In this document: positions 26,515-35,772 of the stretch, in pieces
Layout of the letters: each line of letters opens with the position of its first letter
Position numbering within the stretch: the stretch's first letter is position 1
Assembly: GCA_965279475.1 (NCBI GenBank)
Contig: CBDIIA010000003.1
Coordinates: 2,294,001-2,358,000 of the forward strand
DNA length: 64,000 bases
DNA from: Pseudorhodoferax sp965279475
GTDB lineage: Bacteria > Pseudomonadota > Gammaproteobacteria > Burkholderiales > Burkholderiaceae_C
Direction of reading: 5' to 3'
Notes under the pieces: model-generated
The model's database searches: none
What the model saw: the letters and a program-made list of their open reading frames with translations, nothing else
Told to the model about the DNA's origin: nothing
Program-made: the position numbers and the translations under genes

Positions 26515-27777
26515 ATGCACTTAAACGAACTCAAGGCACTGCACGTGTCCGAAGTGTTGAAGCAAGCCGAAGAGCTTGAGATCGAGAACACGGGCCGCAT
26601 GCGCAAGCAGGAGTTGATGTTCGCGATCATCAAGAAGCGGGCCCGGACCGGCGAGCAGATCATTGCCGACGGCGTGCTCGAGATCCTGCCCGACGGCTTC
26701 GGTTTCCTGCGCAGCCCGGACACCAGCTACACCGCCAGCACGGACGACATCTACATCAGCCCGAGCCAGGTGCGTCGCTTCAACCTGCACACCGGCGACA
26801 TGATCGAAGGCGAAGTGCGCACGCCCAAGGATGGCGAACGCTACTTCGCGCTGAACAAGCTCGACCGCGTGAACGGCGGCGGCCCGGAAGAGAACAAGCA
26901 CAAGGTGATGTTCGAGAACCTGACGCCGCTGTTCCCGAAGGAGCAGATGAAGCTCGAGCGCGACATCAAGGGCGACGAGAACATCACCGGCCGCATCATC
27001 GACATCGTCGCGCCCATCGGCAAGGGCCAGCGCGCCCTGCTGGTGGCACCGCCCAAGAGCGGCAAGACGGTGATGATGCAGCACATCGCCCACGCGATCG
27101 CGGCCAACTACCCCGACAGCCACATGATGGTGCTGCTGGTCGACGAGCGGCCCGAGGAAGTGACCGAAATGCAGCGTTCGGTCAAGGGCGAGGTGATTGC
27201 CTCCACCTTCGACGAACCCGCCGCCCGCCACGTGCACGTGGCCGAGATGGTGATCGAACGCGCCAAGCGCCTGGTCGAACTGAAGAAGGACGTGGTGATC
27301 CTGCTGGACTCGATCACCCGTCTGGCACGCGCCTACAACAACGTCGTGCCGTCGTCCGGCAAGGTACTGACCGGCGGTGTCGACTCCAATGCACTGCAAC
27401 GGCCCAAGCGGTTCCTCGGTGCGGCACGCAATGTCGAGGAAGGTGGCTCGCTGACCATCATCGGCACGGCGCTGGTCGACACCGGCAGCCGCATGGACGA
27501 AGTGATCTTCGAAGAATTCAAGGGCACGGGCAATTGCGAAATCCACCTGGACCGCCGCCTGTACGAAAAGCGCGTGTTCCCGTCGATCCAGCTCAACCGC
27601 AGCGGCACCCGCCGTGAGGAACTGCTGCTGGCTCCCGAGATCCTGCAGAAGAGCCGCATCCTGCGCCAGTTCATGTACAACATGGACGAGATCGAGTCGA
27701 TGGAACTGATGCTGAAGAACATGCGCGCCACGAAGAACAACTCCGAGTTCTTCGACATGATGCGCCGTGGCGGCTGA
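26515..27777 (+). CDS. rho: Transcription termination factor Rho
   Basis: 420 residues, the standard short form. N-terminal Rho_N helix bundle (MHLNELKALHVSEVLKQAEE), RNA-binding cold-shock-like domain (ADGVLEILPDGFGFLRS), Walker A APPKSGKT (K184), Walker B VVILLDSITRLARAYN and the Q/R-loops. The hexameric RNA helicase ends transcription at unstructured C-rich sites. It has a 195-base leader behind trxA with a terminator-like hairpin. After the stop lies a repeat-like stretch and then rpmE2, the common Burkholderiales order. Confidence 0.97.
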   Translation: MHLNELKALHVSEVLKQAEELEIENTGRMRKQELMFAIIKKRARTGEQIIADGVLEILPDGFGFLRSPDTSYTASTDDIYISPSQVRRFNLHTGDMIEGEVRTPKDGERYFALNKLDRVNGGGPEENKHKVMFENLTPLFPKEQMKLERDIKGDENITGRIIDIVAPIGKGQRALLVAPPKSGKTVMMQHIAHAIAANYPDSHMMVLLVDERPEEVTEMQRSVKGEVIASTFDEPAARHVHVAEMVIERAKRLVELKKDVVILLDSITRLARAYNNVVPSSGKVLTGGVDSNALQRPKRFLGAARNVEEGGSLTIIGTALVDTGSRMDEVIFEEFKGTGNCEIHLDRRLYEKRVFPSIQLNRSGTRREELLLAPEILQKSRILRQFMYNMDEIESMELMLKNMRATKNNSEFFDMMRRGG

Positions 27778-27778
27778 G

Positions 27779-27868
27779 TTGTTGGCCTTCCGGCTTTTCA
27801 CTGCGCTGCGCTGCGTGTGATACGCCACCTCCCAAGGAGGAGGCGCCGCCGTCTTGGGGCGGCCCGGC
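27779..27868 (+). repeat. Divergent relative of the dispersed intercistronic repeat
   Basis: Directly after the rho stop there is a CACTGCGCTGCGCTGCGTGT block, a CCTCCCAAGGAGG palindrome and a GGCGGCCCGGC block, in the same order and orientation as copies A-D, but with low base identity. I treat it as a possible degenerate or subfamily member. Confidence 0.35.
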
Positions 27869-27889
27869 GCTCGGCGGCATGCCCCGGTA

Positions 27890-27895
27890 TATAAT
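27890..27895 (+). promoter_or_regulatory. -10 element of the rpmE2 promoter
   Basis: A perfect TATAAT, 72 bases before the rpmE2 ATG. No recognisable -35 at 16-18 bases. Transcription would start near 27902, just before the leader hairpin. Confidence 0.6.
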
Positions 27896-27907
27896 CAAAG
27901 GCTTTTT

Positions 27908-27946
27908 TGCGGAAAGTAGGCCAGATTGGCTGGCCCGGCTACCGCA
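27908..27946 (+). promoter_or_regulatory. Structured 5' leader of rpmE2 (candidate L31 autoregulatory element)
   Basis: GGCCAG (27919-27924) pairs with CTGGCC (27930-27935) across ATTGG, extended by GTA/TAC (27916-27918 with 27940-27942) and by TGCG/CGCA (27908-27911 with 27943-27946), with short bulges. The element lies between the -10 box and the AGGA ribosome-binding site (27958-27961). Confidence 0.5.
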
Positions 27947-27966
27947 GCTGACACCGAAGGAAGATC

Positions 27967-28224
27967 ATGAAAGAAGGCATTCACCCGAACTACCGCGAGG
28001 TGGTGTTCATGGACCTGTCGAACAACTTCAAGTTCGTCACCCGGTCTTGCGTCAACACCAAGGAAATGATCAAGCTCGACGACGGCCGTGAACTGCCGCT
28101 GTACAAGCTCGATACCTCCAGCGAATCGCACCCGTTCTACACCGGCACGCAGAAGTCGGTGGACAACATGGGTGGTCGCGTCGAGCGGTTCCGCAATCGC
28201 TTCGGCAAGACGGCAGCCAAGTAA
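27967..28224 (+). CDS. rpmE2: 50S ribosomal protein L31, type B
   Basis: 85 residues. MKEGIHPNYREVVFMDLSNN and HPFYTGTQKSVDNMGGRVERF are diagnostic of L31. It lacks the CxxC zinc pairs of type A, and the extra central stretch makes it type B, the zinc-independent form. In species with both types, type B is induced by Zur under zinc limitation; here it appears to be the rho-linked main copy, with a strong -10 box and a structured leader. It ends in a strong intrinsic terminator. Confidence 0.95.
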   Translation: MKEGIHPNYREVVFMDLSNNFKFVTRSCVNTKEMIKLDDGRELPLYKLDTSSESHPFYTGTQKSVDNMGGRVERFRNRFGKTAAK

Positions 28225-28250
28225 GCGGCAGACCCTGCCGACCCCCACGC

Positions 28251-28290
28251 AAAGGGCAGCCCGGTTGTGAACCGCGCTGCCCTTTCGTTT
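28251..28290 (+). terminator. Strong intrinsic terminator of rpmE2
   Basis: AAAGGGCAGC (28251-28260) pairs with GCTGCCCTTT (28276-28285), and inside CGGTT (28262-28266) pairs with AACCG (28270-28274) around a GTG loop. TTTCGTTTT follows. The best terminator in the window. Confidence 0.9.
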
Positions 28291-28355
28291 TGCAGCGCGC
28301 GCTGCGCCTTTCTGATGCTGCGGCAGCCTGCAGCGGCATCCATCTCACCCGACCT

Positions 28356-30086
28356 GTGAACCAGCCCACTCCCGCCATCGTGGCGCAGACCGCCGTGCGC
28401 CGCTTGCCCCGCGTGGCCTTGCTGCTGCTGTGCGTGGCCTACGTGCTGGCCGGCTTCGTGGGTCGCGAGCCCTGGAAGAACCAGGAAGTCACGGCCTTCG
28501 GCTACATGGCCGAACTGGCCAGCGGCGCCAGCGCCTGGTTTGATCCGCGACTGCTCGGCCAGCCGCCCGAACTCGATGCACTGGTCCCCTACTGGCTCGG
28601 CGCTTGGGCGATGCAGTGGTTGCCGTTGTGGGTTGCGCCCGACTTCGCCAGCCGTATCCCTTCCATCCTGTTGCTGGCGCTGACGCTCTGCACCACCTGG
28701 TACGGCGTGTACTACCTGGCGCGCAGCCCGAGCGCGCAGCCGGTAGCCTTCGCCTTCGGCGGTGAGGCCCGGCCGGCCGACTACGCCCGCGCGCTGGCCG
28801 ACGGCGGCCTGCTCGCGTTGATCTCCTGCCTGGGCCTCGCGCAGCTCTCGCACGAGACGACGCCTGCGCAAGCGCAGTTGTGTTTCAGTGCGATCACGTT
28901 CTATGCGTTTGCCGCCTTGCCCTACCGCACCGGCGTGCCGGCGCTGGGTGTAGCCGTCGGACTGTTCGGCCTGAGCCTGTCGGGCGCGCCGGCTCTGGCG
29001 GCCTTGTTCGGCATCGGTGGTGCCGGCATCTGCCTGCTCGAAGGCCATCTGCAGGCAGGCGACGATGACGATGTACGCCTCGACGCCGCCGCCGACCGCG
29101 GGCGCGGTGTGCGCTGGGCCTGGGCCGTGCTGGCGATCACGGCGGCAGCGGCGGCCACGGTCTGGGCGCTGGGCTTGTGGCGCTGGCGCATCGCGGTGCC
29201 GCCAGCCCACTGGAACGAATGGCGCAGCCTGGGCCGCCTGCTGCTGTGGTTCACCTGGCCGATCTGGCCGATGGCCATCTGGACCCTGTGGCGCTGGCGC
29301 CGCCACATGCGCAACGGCCGGCCCGACCGCCACTTGGCGTTGCCGCTGTGGTTCATCGCCGTCGGGCTGGGCACGACCGTCTTCACGCCCGCCTCCGACC
29401 GCTCGCTGCTGCTGACCCTGCCCGCCCTGGCGGCCTTGGCCGCGTTCGCCCTGCCCACGCTGGGCCGCAGCGTGGCTGCGGCCATCGACTGGTTCACCCT
29501 GCTGTTCTTCACCAGCTGCGCGCTGATCGTCTGGGTCATCTGGATCGCGATGCAGACCGGCGTGCCGGCCAAACCGGCGGCCAACGTCGCCAAGCTGGCG
29601 CCCGGCTTCGAGCCCAGCTTCTCGCTGACGGCCTTTGTCGTTGCGCTGGCGGCGACTTTGTCGTGGGCCTGGCTGGTGCGCTGGCGGGTCGGCCGGCATC
29701 CCTCCGTGATCTGGAAGAGCCTGGTGCTGCCCGCGGGCGGCACCGCCTTGTGCTGGATGCTGCTGACCACGCTGTGGCTGCCACCGCTGGACTTCGCGCG
29801 CAGTTATGCGCCGCTGGTGCGCAACGTGATGGCCAAGATGCCCACGACCGGCTGCGTGGAGATCCATGGCTTGAACCGTGGCCAGATCGCGGCCTTCCGT
29901 TTCCATGGCGGGCTGCAGCTGCGCCCCGCGGCCACGCAGGCCAGCTGCCCCTGGCTGCTGGTCGATGCCCAGGCACTGTCGAGCTTGCTCGAGGTCGTCG
30001 ACATGCCGCAATGGGTGTTGCAGGCATCGGTGCGACGGCCGACGGACAAGACCGAAGACGTGCTGCTGTTTCGCCGCGCGCCCTGA
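28356..30086 (+). CDS. Polytopic membrane protein, GT-C/ArnT-like glycosyltransferase candidate
   Basis: About 576 residues from a GTG at 28356; a TTG at 28290 is the other option and no ribosome-binding site decides it. At least nine hydrophobic helices are visible (for example VALLLLCVAYVLAGFV, LLALISCLGLAQL, FTLLFFTSCALIVWVIWIAM). After the first helix comes GREPWKNQEVTAFGYMAEL and DPRLLGQPP, in the place where PMT/ArnT enzymes have their acidic loop. It ends in a soluble C-terminal part (TTGCVEIHGLNRGQIAAFRF). This suggests a lipid-linked sugar transferase, but no catalytic motif is certain. It stands alone between rpmE2 and the convergent phoR. Confidence 0.6.
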   Translation: MNQPTPAIVAQTAVRRLPRVALLLLCVAYVLAGFVGREPWKNQEVTAFGYMAELASGASAWFDPRLLGQPPELDALVPYWLGAWAMQWLPLWVAPDFASRIPSILLLALTLCTTWYGVYYLARSPSAQPVAFAFGGEARPADYARALADGGLLALISCLGLAQLSHETTPAQAQLCFSAITFYAFAALPYRTGVPALGVAVGLFGLSLSGAPALAALFGIGGAGICLLEGHLQAGDDDDVRLDAAADRGRGVRWAWAVLAITAAAAATVWALGLWRWRIAVPPAHWNEWRSLGRLLLWFTWPIWPMAIWTLWRWRRHMRNGRPDRHLALPLWFIAVGLGTTVFTPASDRSLLLTLPALAALAAFALPTLGRSVAAAIDWFTLLFFTSCALIVWVIWIAMQTGVPAKPAANVAKLAPGFEPSFSLTAFVVALAATLSWAWLVRWRVGRHPSVIWKSLVLPAGGTALCWMLLTTLWLPPLDFARSYAPLVRNVMAKMPTTGCVEIHGLNRGQIAAFRFHGGLQLRPAATQASCPWLLVDAQALSSLLEVVDMPQWVLQASVRRPTDKTEDVLLFRRAP

Positions 30087-30101
30087 GGCCGCTGCAGGAT
30101 C

Positions 30102-31457
30102 TCAGATCCTGCTGGCCGGCCGCGCAGCAGCGACAGACGCACCCGTTTTCACCCGGCTCGCGGGGAACACGATCGCGAACCGCGAGCCCTGCCCGACCTT
30201 GCTCTCGATGCGCAGCTCGGCGCCGTGGCGCTGTGACACGTGCTTGACGATGGCCAGGCCCAGCCCGGTGCCGCCGGTCTCGCGCGAGCGGCTGCGGTCG
30301 ACGCGGTAGAAACGTTCGGTCAGGCGCGGCAGATGCTCGGGGGCGATGCCGGGGCCCGAGTCCTGCACCGAGAACTCGGCACGGCCGTCGGGCAGCGCCT
30401 GCCAGACGGCCTGGATGCTGCCACCGGCCGGGGTGTAGCGCACGGCGTTGCTGACGAGGTTGGACATCGCGCTCAGCAACTCGCCGCGCGCGCCCGACAA
30501 GACGGCATCGACATCGACTTCGAACTGCAGCCGATGGGATGCCGCCTGGCCGGCGGTCAGCAACGCGGACAGGGCTTGCGCTTCGTCGCGGCACGAGGCC
30601 AGCAATTCCGCCACCGCGATCCACTCGCCCGCACCCGGTGGCGGGCTGCCCTCGATGCGCGACAGCATCAGCAGATCGTGCACCAGCGACTGCATCCGCG
30701 ACGCCTGCTGCGACATCAGTTCCAGGTAACGCGCGCGCTCCGGTTGTTCGAGCGGCAGCGACTGCAAGGTTTCGACGAAACCCGTCAGCACCGTCAGCGG
30801 CGTGCGGATCTCATGCGACACGTTGGCGACGAAGTCGCGCCGCATGGCCTCGGCCTGTTCCAGGGCCGTCACGTCGTTCGACAGCAGCAGGCGGCGCCCT
30901 TCGCCATACGGGTGCAGGTGGACCGACAGGCGCATCGGCCGGCTGGCGCTGCCGCCGCTGCCAGTCATCATCGTGCCGCGCCCGGCGTCCGGGTGGGCAT
31001 AGTAGGAGACGAAGGCCGGGTCGCGCACCAGATTGCCAATCAGCTGCTGCAGATCGCGCTGGGCATCGATGCCGAAATGCTCGGCCGCCACCTGGTTGCA
31101 CCACTCGATGCGGCCTTCGCGGTCGAGCAGCACGACGCCGTTGGGTGACGCCTGGATCGCCGCCAGGAACTCCTGCAGGCGGCGTTCGCTGTCCTGCAGA
31201 TGCTGGTCGGCCTGGCGCAGCAGGCGCCGGCTTCGGTCGGCGACTTCGCCCCACAGCCCGCGTTGCCGCGGGACCTGGGCCAGGTCGCCGCTGCGCAGCC
31301 AGCGCAGCACGCGGCCGCCGCGCACCAGGTCGACGCCGAACCAGACCATGCCGGCGATCAGCAGGCCGACGCTGGCGCCGAACCAGTCCGCCACGTGCCA
31401 GCCGGCCGCAACGCCGCACAGCTGGAACAACAGGAAGGTGCAGAAACGGAACCACAT
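30102..31457 (-). CDS. phoR: Phosphate regulon sensor histidine kinase PhoR
   Basis: 451 residues from the ATG at 31455-31457; a GTG at 31481 would add 8 residues. Two N-terminal membrane helices (WFRFCTFLLFQLCGVAAGW and VGLLIAGMVWFGVDLV), a PAS domain, HisKA box FVANVSHEIRTPL and ATPase motifs NAVRYTP, DSGPGIAPEHL and GGTGLGLAIVKH. Senses phosphate through the Pst transporter and PhoU rather than by a large periplasmic domain. Last gene of the minus-strand pst-pho unit, about 75 bases after phoB. Confidence 0.93.
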   Translation of the reverse strand: MWFRFCTFLLFQLCGVAAGWHVADWFGASVGLLIAGMVWFGVDLVRGGRVLRWLRSGDLAQVPRQRGLWGEVADRSRRLLRQADQHLQDSERRLQEFLAAIQASPNGVVLLDREGRIEWCNQVAAEHFGIDAQRDLQQLIGNLVRDPAFVSYYAHPDAGRGTMMTGSGGSASRPMRLSVHLHPYGEGRRLLLSNDVTALEQAEAMRRDFVANVSHEIRTPLTVLTGFVETLQSLPLEQPERARYLELMSQQASRMQSLVHDLLMLSRIEGSPPPGAGEWIAVAELLASCRDEAQALSALLTAGQAASHRLQFEVDVDAVLSGARGELLSAMSNLVSNAVRYTPAGGSIQAVWQALPDGRAEFSVQDSGPGIAPEHLPRLTERFYRVDRSRSRETGGTGLGLAIVKHVSQRHGAELRIESKVGQGSRFAIVFPASRVKTGASVAAARPASRI

Positions 31458-31531
31458 GGGGTGATTGTCGGCGGTCGCCACGGGCAGGCGCAGCCAGGCG
31501 CGCTTTCAGCCCTGCACCCGCAGACGCGAAA

Positions 31532-32284
31532 TCAGGCCGGCGGTGCCGCCTGCGCCCGGGCGCTGTCGCGCGCGGCCGAGGCCACCGGCAACGGCGCAGG
31601 CTGCGAGGTGATGCGGTAACCCGCGCCGCGCACCGTCTCGACCATCGAGCCCGCGGCCCCCAGGGCCTCGCGCAGGCGCTTCACGTGCACGTCGACCGTG
31701 CGTTCTTCGATGAACACATGGTCGCCCCAGACGCGGTCGAGCAGTTGCGAGCGGCTGTGCACACGCTCGGCATGCTGCATCAGGTAGTGCAGCAGCTTGA
31801 ACTCGGTCGGGCCCATCTTCAGGCCCTGGTCTTCGAACGTCACGCGGTGCGTCGACGCATCCAGCACCAGCGCGCCGATCTGCACCGAGCCGCCCGCCTG
31901 TTCGGGCGCGCGGCGGCGCAGCACGGCACGGATGCGGGCCAGCATTTCCTTCGTCGAGAACGGCTTGGTGATGTAGTCGTCGGCACCGGCGTCCAGGCCT
32001 GACACGCGGTCCTGCTCGTCGCCGCGTGCGGTCAGCATGATGATGGGCACGGCCTTGGTGCGCGGATCGGCACGCCACTTGCGCGCCAGCGACAGGCCGC
32101 TCTCACCGGGCAGCATCCAGTCGAGCAGGATCACGTCGGGCAGCACCGCATCGAGCTCGCACTGCGCGGTCACGCTGTCCATCGCCCAGGTGGGCTGGAA
32201 ACCGCTGTGGCGCAGATTCACCGACAGCAGCTCGGCGATCGCCGGCTCGTCTTCGACGATCAGCACACGGGGCATGTTCCTCAT
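31532..32284 (-). CDS. phoB: Phosphate regulon response regulator PhoB
   Basis: 250 residues. Receiver domain with LLDWMLPGESG and K in ITKPFSTKEM; winged-helix DNA-binding domain of the OmpR class (GPTEFKLLHYLMQHAERVHS ... ERTVDVHVKRLREAL). Phosphorylated by PhoR, it binds Pho boxes such as the one at 36933. A basic Ala-rich tail extends slightly past the usual end. It starts 10 bases after phoU. Confidence 0.95.
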   Translation of the reverse strand: MRNMPRVLIVEDEPAIAELLSVNLRHSGFQPTWAMDSVTAQCELDAVLPDVILLDWMLPGESGLSLARKWRADPRTKAVPIIMLTARGDEQDRVSGLDAGADDYITKPFSTKEMLARIRAVLRRRAPEQAGGSVQIGALVLDASTHRVTFEDQGLKMGPTEFKLLHYLMQHAERVHSRSQLLDRVWGDHVFIEERTVDVHVKRLREALGAAGSMVETVRGAGYRITSQPAPLPVASAARDSARAQAAPPA

Positions 32285-32294
32285 CGCGGATTTC

Positions 32295-32996
32295 TCATTG
32301 AACGGCGGACTCCACCTGCTCCATGCTCACATGGCGCACGTCCGCTCCCTTGACGATGTAGATGATGAATTCGGCGATGTTCTTCGAGTGGTCGCCGATG
32401 CGCTCGATCGCCTTGGCCAGGAACAGCAGGTCCAGGCTGGCGGAGATGGTGCGCGGGTCTTCCATCATGTAGGTGATCAGCTTGCGCACGAAGCCATCGA
32501 ACTCGCGGTCGATCAGGTCGTCCTCTTTCAGGATCGAGACCGCCGCCGCCGTATCGAGCCGAGCAAACGCGTCGAGCGCCTTGCGCAGCAGGCCCGAGGC
32601 GAGGTCGGCCGAGACCCGCAGGTCGAGCGTCGGCAGCGAGCGCGCCGCACCGCTGTTGATGATCGACTTGACCATGCGCGCGATCTTCTCGGCCTCGTCG
32701 CCCACACGCTCCAGGTTGGCCGTGGTCTTGGAGATCGCCATCAGCAGGCGCAGGTCGCGCGCCGTGGGCTGGCGCCGCGCGATGATGGACGACAGATCGC
32801 GGTCGATCTCGACTTCCATCGCGTTGACGCGCTGCTCGGCTGCGGTGACCTCGTCGGCCACCTCGGTGCTGAACTGCGACAGTGCGTAGATCGCCTTGCG
32901 GATCTGCGATTCCACCAGGCCGCCGAGCTCCATCACGCGGCTGGAGACACCGTTGAGTTCGGTGTCGAACTGGGTCGAAAGATGTTTGTCTGGCAT
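32295..32996 (-). CDS. phoU: Phosphate signalling protein PhoU
   Basis: 233 residues, two PhoU helical repeats with the metal-binding style motifs DEAEKIARM and ERIGDHSKNIAEFIIY. PhoU links the Pst transporter to PhoR and represses the regulon when phosphate is high. It lies between pstB (10 bases) and phoB (10 bases). Confidence 0.95.
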   Translation of the reverse strand: MPDKHLSTQFDTELNGVSSRVMELGGLVESQIRKAIYALSQFSTEVADEVTAAEQRVNAMEVEIDRDLSSIIARRQPTARDLRLLMAISKTTANLERVGDEAEKIARMVKSIINSGAARSLPTLDLRVSADLASGLLRKALDAFARLDTAAAVSILKEDDLIDREFDGFVRKLITYMMEDPRTISASLDLLFLAKAIERIGDHSKNIAEFIIYIVKGADVRHVSMEQVESAVQ

Positions 32997-33006
32997 GGTG
33001 TCTCCT

Positions 33007-33786
33007 TCAGCCGAAGCGACCGGTAATGTAGTCTTCCGTCTCTTTGCGCCGGGGTTTGAAGAACAGCTCTTCGGTGGCCCCGAACTCCATCAGATCGCCC
33101 AGGTACATGTAGGCGGTGTAGTCGCTGCAGCGGGCGGCCTGCTGCATGTTGTGCGTGACGATGACCACGGTGTAGTCGGCCTTCAGCTCGGTGATCAGTT
33201 CCTCGATCTTCGAGGTCGAGATCGGGTCCAGCGCCGAGCAGGGTTCGTCGAGCAGCAGCACCTGTGGCTTGATCGCGATGCCGCGGGCGATGCACAGTCG
33301 CTGCTGCTGTCCGCCCGACAGGCCCGAGCCGCTCTGGTGCAGCTTGTCCTTGACCTCGGTCCACAGCGCCGCCTTGCGCAGCGCCCATTCCACGCGCTCT
33401 TCCATGTCGGTCGCGTTCAGATTCTCGAACAGCTTCACGCCGAAGGTGATGTTGTCGTAGATCGACATCGGGAACGGCGTGGGCTTCTGGAACACCATGC
33501 CGACCTTGGCGCGCACCAGGGCCACGTCCTGCTTGGAGGTCAGCAGGTCTTCGCCGTCCAGCACGATCTGGCCTTCGGCGCGCTGCTCGGGGTACAGCTC
33601 GAACATGCGGTTGAAGGTGCGCAGCAGCGTCGACTTGCCGCAGCCCGACGGGCCGATGAAGGCGGTGACCTTCTTCTCCGGGATGTCCAGGTTGATGCCC
33701 TTCAGCGCGTGGAACTTGCCGTAGTAGAAGTTCAGGTCCTTGACCGCGATCTTGGGACGCTCGGCCGTTTTCACAGTGGCTTGCAT
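33007..33786 (-). CDS. pstB: Phosphate ABC transporter ATP-binding protein PstB
   Basis: 259 residues. Walker A GPSGCGKST, signature LSGGQQQRLCIARGIA, Walker B VLLLDEPCSALDPIST and the switch His in VTHNMQQAARCSD. The early segment KDLNFYYGKFHALKGINLDI and the C-terminal GDLMEFGATEELFFKP are PstB-specific. Powers high-affinity phosphate import with PstA and PstC. Confidence 0.96.
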   Translation of the reverse strand: MQATVKTAERPKIAVKDLNFYYGKFHALKGINLDIPEKKVTAFIGPSGCGKSTLLRTFNRMFELYPEQRAEGQIVLDGEDLLTSKQDVALVRAKVGMVFQKPTPFPMSIYDNITFGVKLFENLNATDMEERVEWALRKAALWTEVKDKLHQSGSGLSGGQQQRLCIARGIAIKPQVLLLDEPCSALDPISTSKIEELITELKADYTVVIVTHNMQQAARCSDYTAYMYLGDLMEFGATEELFFKPRRKETEDYITGRFG

Positions 33787-33814
33787 GGATGGCTTTCGAA
33801 TTCTGTTGGAGGTT

Positions 33815-34699
33815 TCAGCTCTTGACGCGGGTCAGCACCCGGGCCAGGATGTTCAGGCCCAGCACGGCAACGGTGATCAGCAGCACACCGGCCCAGGCCA
33901 GCTTCTGCCAGTTCTCGTACGGGCTCATCGCGAACTTGAAGATCGTGACCGGAAGGCTGGCCATCGGCTCGCCCAGGCTCGAGGTCCAGAACTGGTTGTT
34001 CAGCGCGGTAAACAGCAACGGCGCGGTCTCGCCGGCGATGCGGGCCACGGCCAGCAGCACACCGGTCACGACCCCGGCGCGGGCGGCCCTGAGCGTGATG
34101 CTCATGATGACCTTCCACTTGGGGGCACCCAGCGCATACGCGGCTTCCCGCAGGCCCGGCGGCACCAGCTGCAGCATGTTCTCGGTGGTGCGGATCACGA
34201 CCGGGATCACGATCAGCGCCAGCGCCAGAGCGCCGGCCAGGCCGGAGAAGCTCTTGAAGCGGGCCACGACCACGGCGTAGACAAACAGGCCGATCACGAT
34301 CGACGGCGCCGACAACAGGATGTCGTTGACGAAGCGCGTGACCGACGCCAGCCAGCCCTTGGTGTCGTACTCGGCCAGGTAGATGCCGGCCATGATGCCG
34401 ATTGGCGTGCCGACGAAGGTCGCCAGCATCACCATCAGGAACGAGCCGTAGATCGCGTTGGCAATACCACCGGCCTCGTTGGGCGGTGGCGTCATCTCGG
34501 TGAACGTGGCCAGCGCCAGACCGCCGACGCCCAGGCGCACGGTCTCCCACAGGATCCAGACCAGCCAGAACACGCCGAACGCCATCGCGGCCATCGACAG
34601 GAACAGCGCGATCTGGTTCACACGCTTGCGGCTCGCGTAGCGGGCCTGGCGCGTCTTGTCGAGCTCGACGGCCTGCAGCAACATTTCGCTGGTGGTCAT
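33815..34699 (-). CDS. pstA: Phosphate ABC transporter permease PstA
   Basis: 294 residues, six predicted membrane helices and a binding-protein-dependent permease domain (YALGAPKWKVIMSITLRAAR is the ATPase-contact loop). The start at 34697-34699 overlaps the pstC stop by ATGA, a sign of coupled translation. Confidence 0.95.
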   Translation of the reverse strand: MTTSEMLLQAVELDKTRQARYASRKRVNQIALFLSMAAMAFGVFWLVWILWETVRLGVGGLALATFTEMTPPPNEAGGIANAIYGSFLMVMLATFVGTPIGIMAGIYLAEYDTKGWLASVTRFVNDILLSAPSIVIGLFVYAVVVARFKSFSGLAGALALALIVIPVVIRTTENMLQLVPPGLREAAYALGAPKWKVIMSITLRAARAGVVTGVLLAVARIAGETAPLLFTALNNQFWTSSLGEPMASLPVTIFKFAMSPYENWQKLAWAGVLLITVAVLGLNILARVLTRVKS

Positions 34700-35661
34700 G
34701 ACTTGGCTCCTTCGCTCTTGCGCAGACGCGCCAGCAGGATCTTCGATGCCGACAGCACCACGAAGGTGATGAAGAACAACACCAGCCCCAAATACATCAG
34801 CGCCGCCTGGTGCAGGCCGGCGCCGGCTTCGGCGAACTCGTTGGCCAGTGCCGAGGTGATGCTGTTGGCCGCCTGGAACAGGCTCAGCGAATCGAGCTGG
34901 TTCATGTTGCCGATCACGAAGGTGACCGCCATGGTTTCACCCAATGCACGGCCCAGCCCCAGCATGATGCCGCCGATGACGCCGGCCTTGGTATACGGCA
35001 GCACCACACGCGACATCACCTCCCAGGTGGTCGAGCCCAGCCCGTAGGCAGACTCCTTCAGCAGCGGGGGCGTGACCTCAAACACGTCGCGCATCACGGA
35101 CGCAATGAACGGGATGATCATGATCGCCAAGATGATGCCGGCCGACAGGATGCCGATGCCCACGGGCGGGCCGGACACCAGCGCGCCCAGCACCGGCACA
35201 CCGGTCAGCAGCGCCTGCAGCGGCTGCTGCACGTAGGTGCTGAGGATCGGCCCGAACACCAGCAGACCCCACATGCCGTAGACGATGGAGGGCACCGCCG
35301 CGAGCAGTTCGATCGCCGTGCCCAGCGGGCGCTTGAGCCAGGCGGGCGACAGTTCGGTCAGGAACAGTGCGATGCCGAAGCTCACCGGCACTGCGATCAC
35401 CAGCGCGATGATCGAAGTGGCCAGCGTGCCGTAGATCATCACCAGGCCGCCGTACTCTTCCTTGACCGGGTCCCACGTGGTGCTGGTCAGAAAGCTGAGC
35501 CCGTATTTCGAGATCGCAGGCCATGCCCCCTGGATCAGCGACAGCAGGATGCCGATCAGCAGGGCCAGGGTCAGCAATGCCGCCCCCTTGGCGGCCCAGC
35601 CGAACAGGCGGTCGGCCAGCGGGCCGACACGAACGGAATGCACAGGCGGGGGATTGGTCAT
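34696..35661 (-). CDS. pstC: Phosphate ABC transporter permease PstC
   Basis: 321 residues from the ATG at 35659-35661 (MTNPPPVHSVRVGPLADRLF). A GTG at 35737-35739, with GGAG upstream, would add 26 residues; neither start is decisive. Six helices; the contact loop is SAYGLGSTTWEVMSRVVLPY. Forms the channel with PstA. Confidence 0.93.
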   Translation of the reverse strand: MTNPPPVHSVRVGPLADRLFGWAAKGAALLTLALLIGILLSLIQGAWPAISKYGLSFLTSTTWDPVKEEYGGLVMIYGTLATSIIALVIAVPVSFGIALFLTELSPAWLKRPLGTAIELLAAVPSIVYGMWGLLVFGPILSTYVQQPLQALLTGVPVLGALVSGPPVGIGILSAGIILAIMIIPFIASVMRDVFEVTPPLLKESAYGLGSTTWEVMSRVVLPYTKAGVIGGIMLGLGRALGETMAVTFVIGNMNQLDSLSLFQAANSITSALANEFAEAGAGLHQAALMYLGLVLFFITFVVLSASKILLARLRKSEGAKS

Positions 35662-35772
35662 GGTGCGTTCAGACCCCTTGCCGGCACCCTTGCCGGACAG
35701 ATCGAAAGAGGTACCGTTCGCGGGAAGTGTAGAGGACACGGCTCGGGTGCTCCGGCGGGCTGGCGTGGTGGT

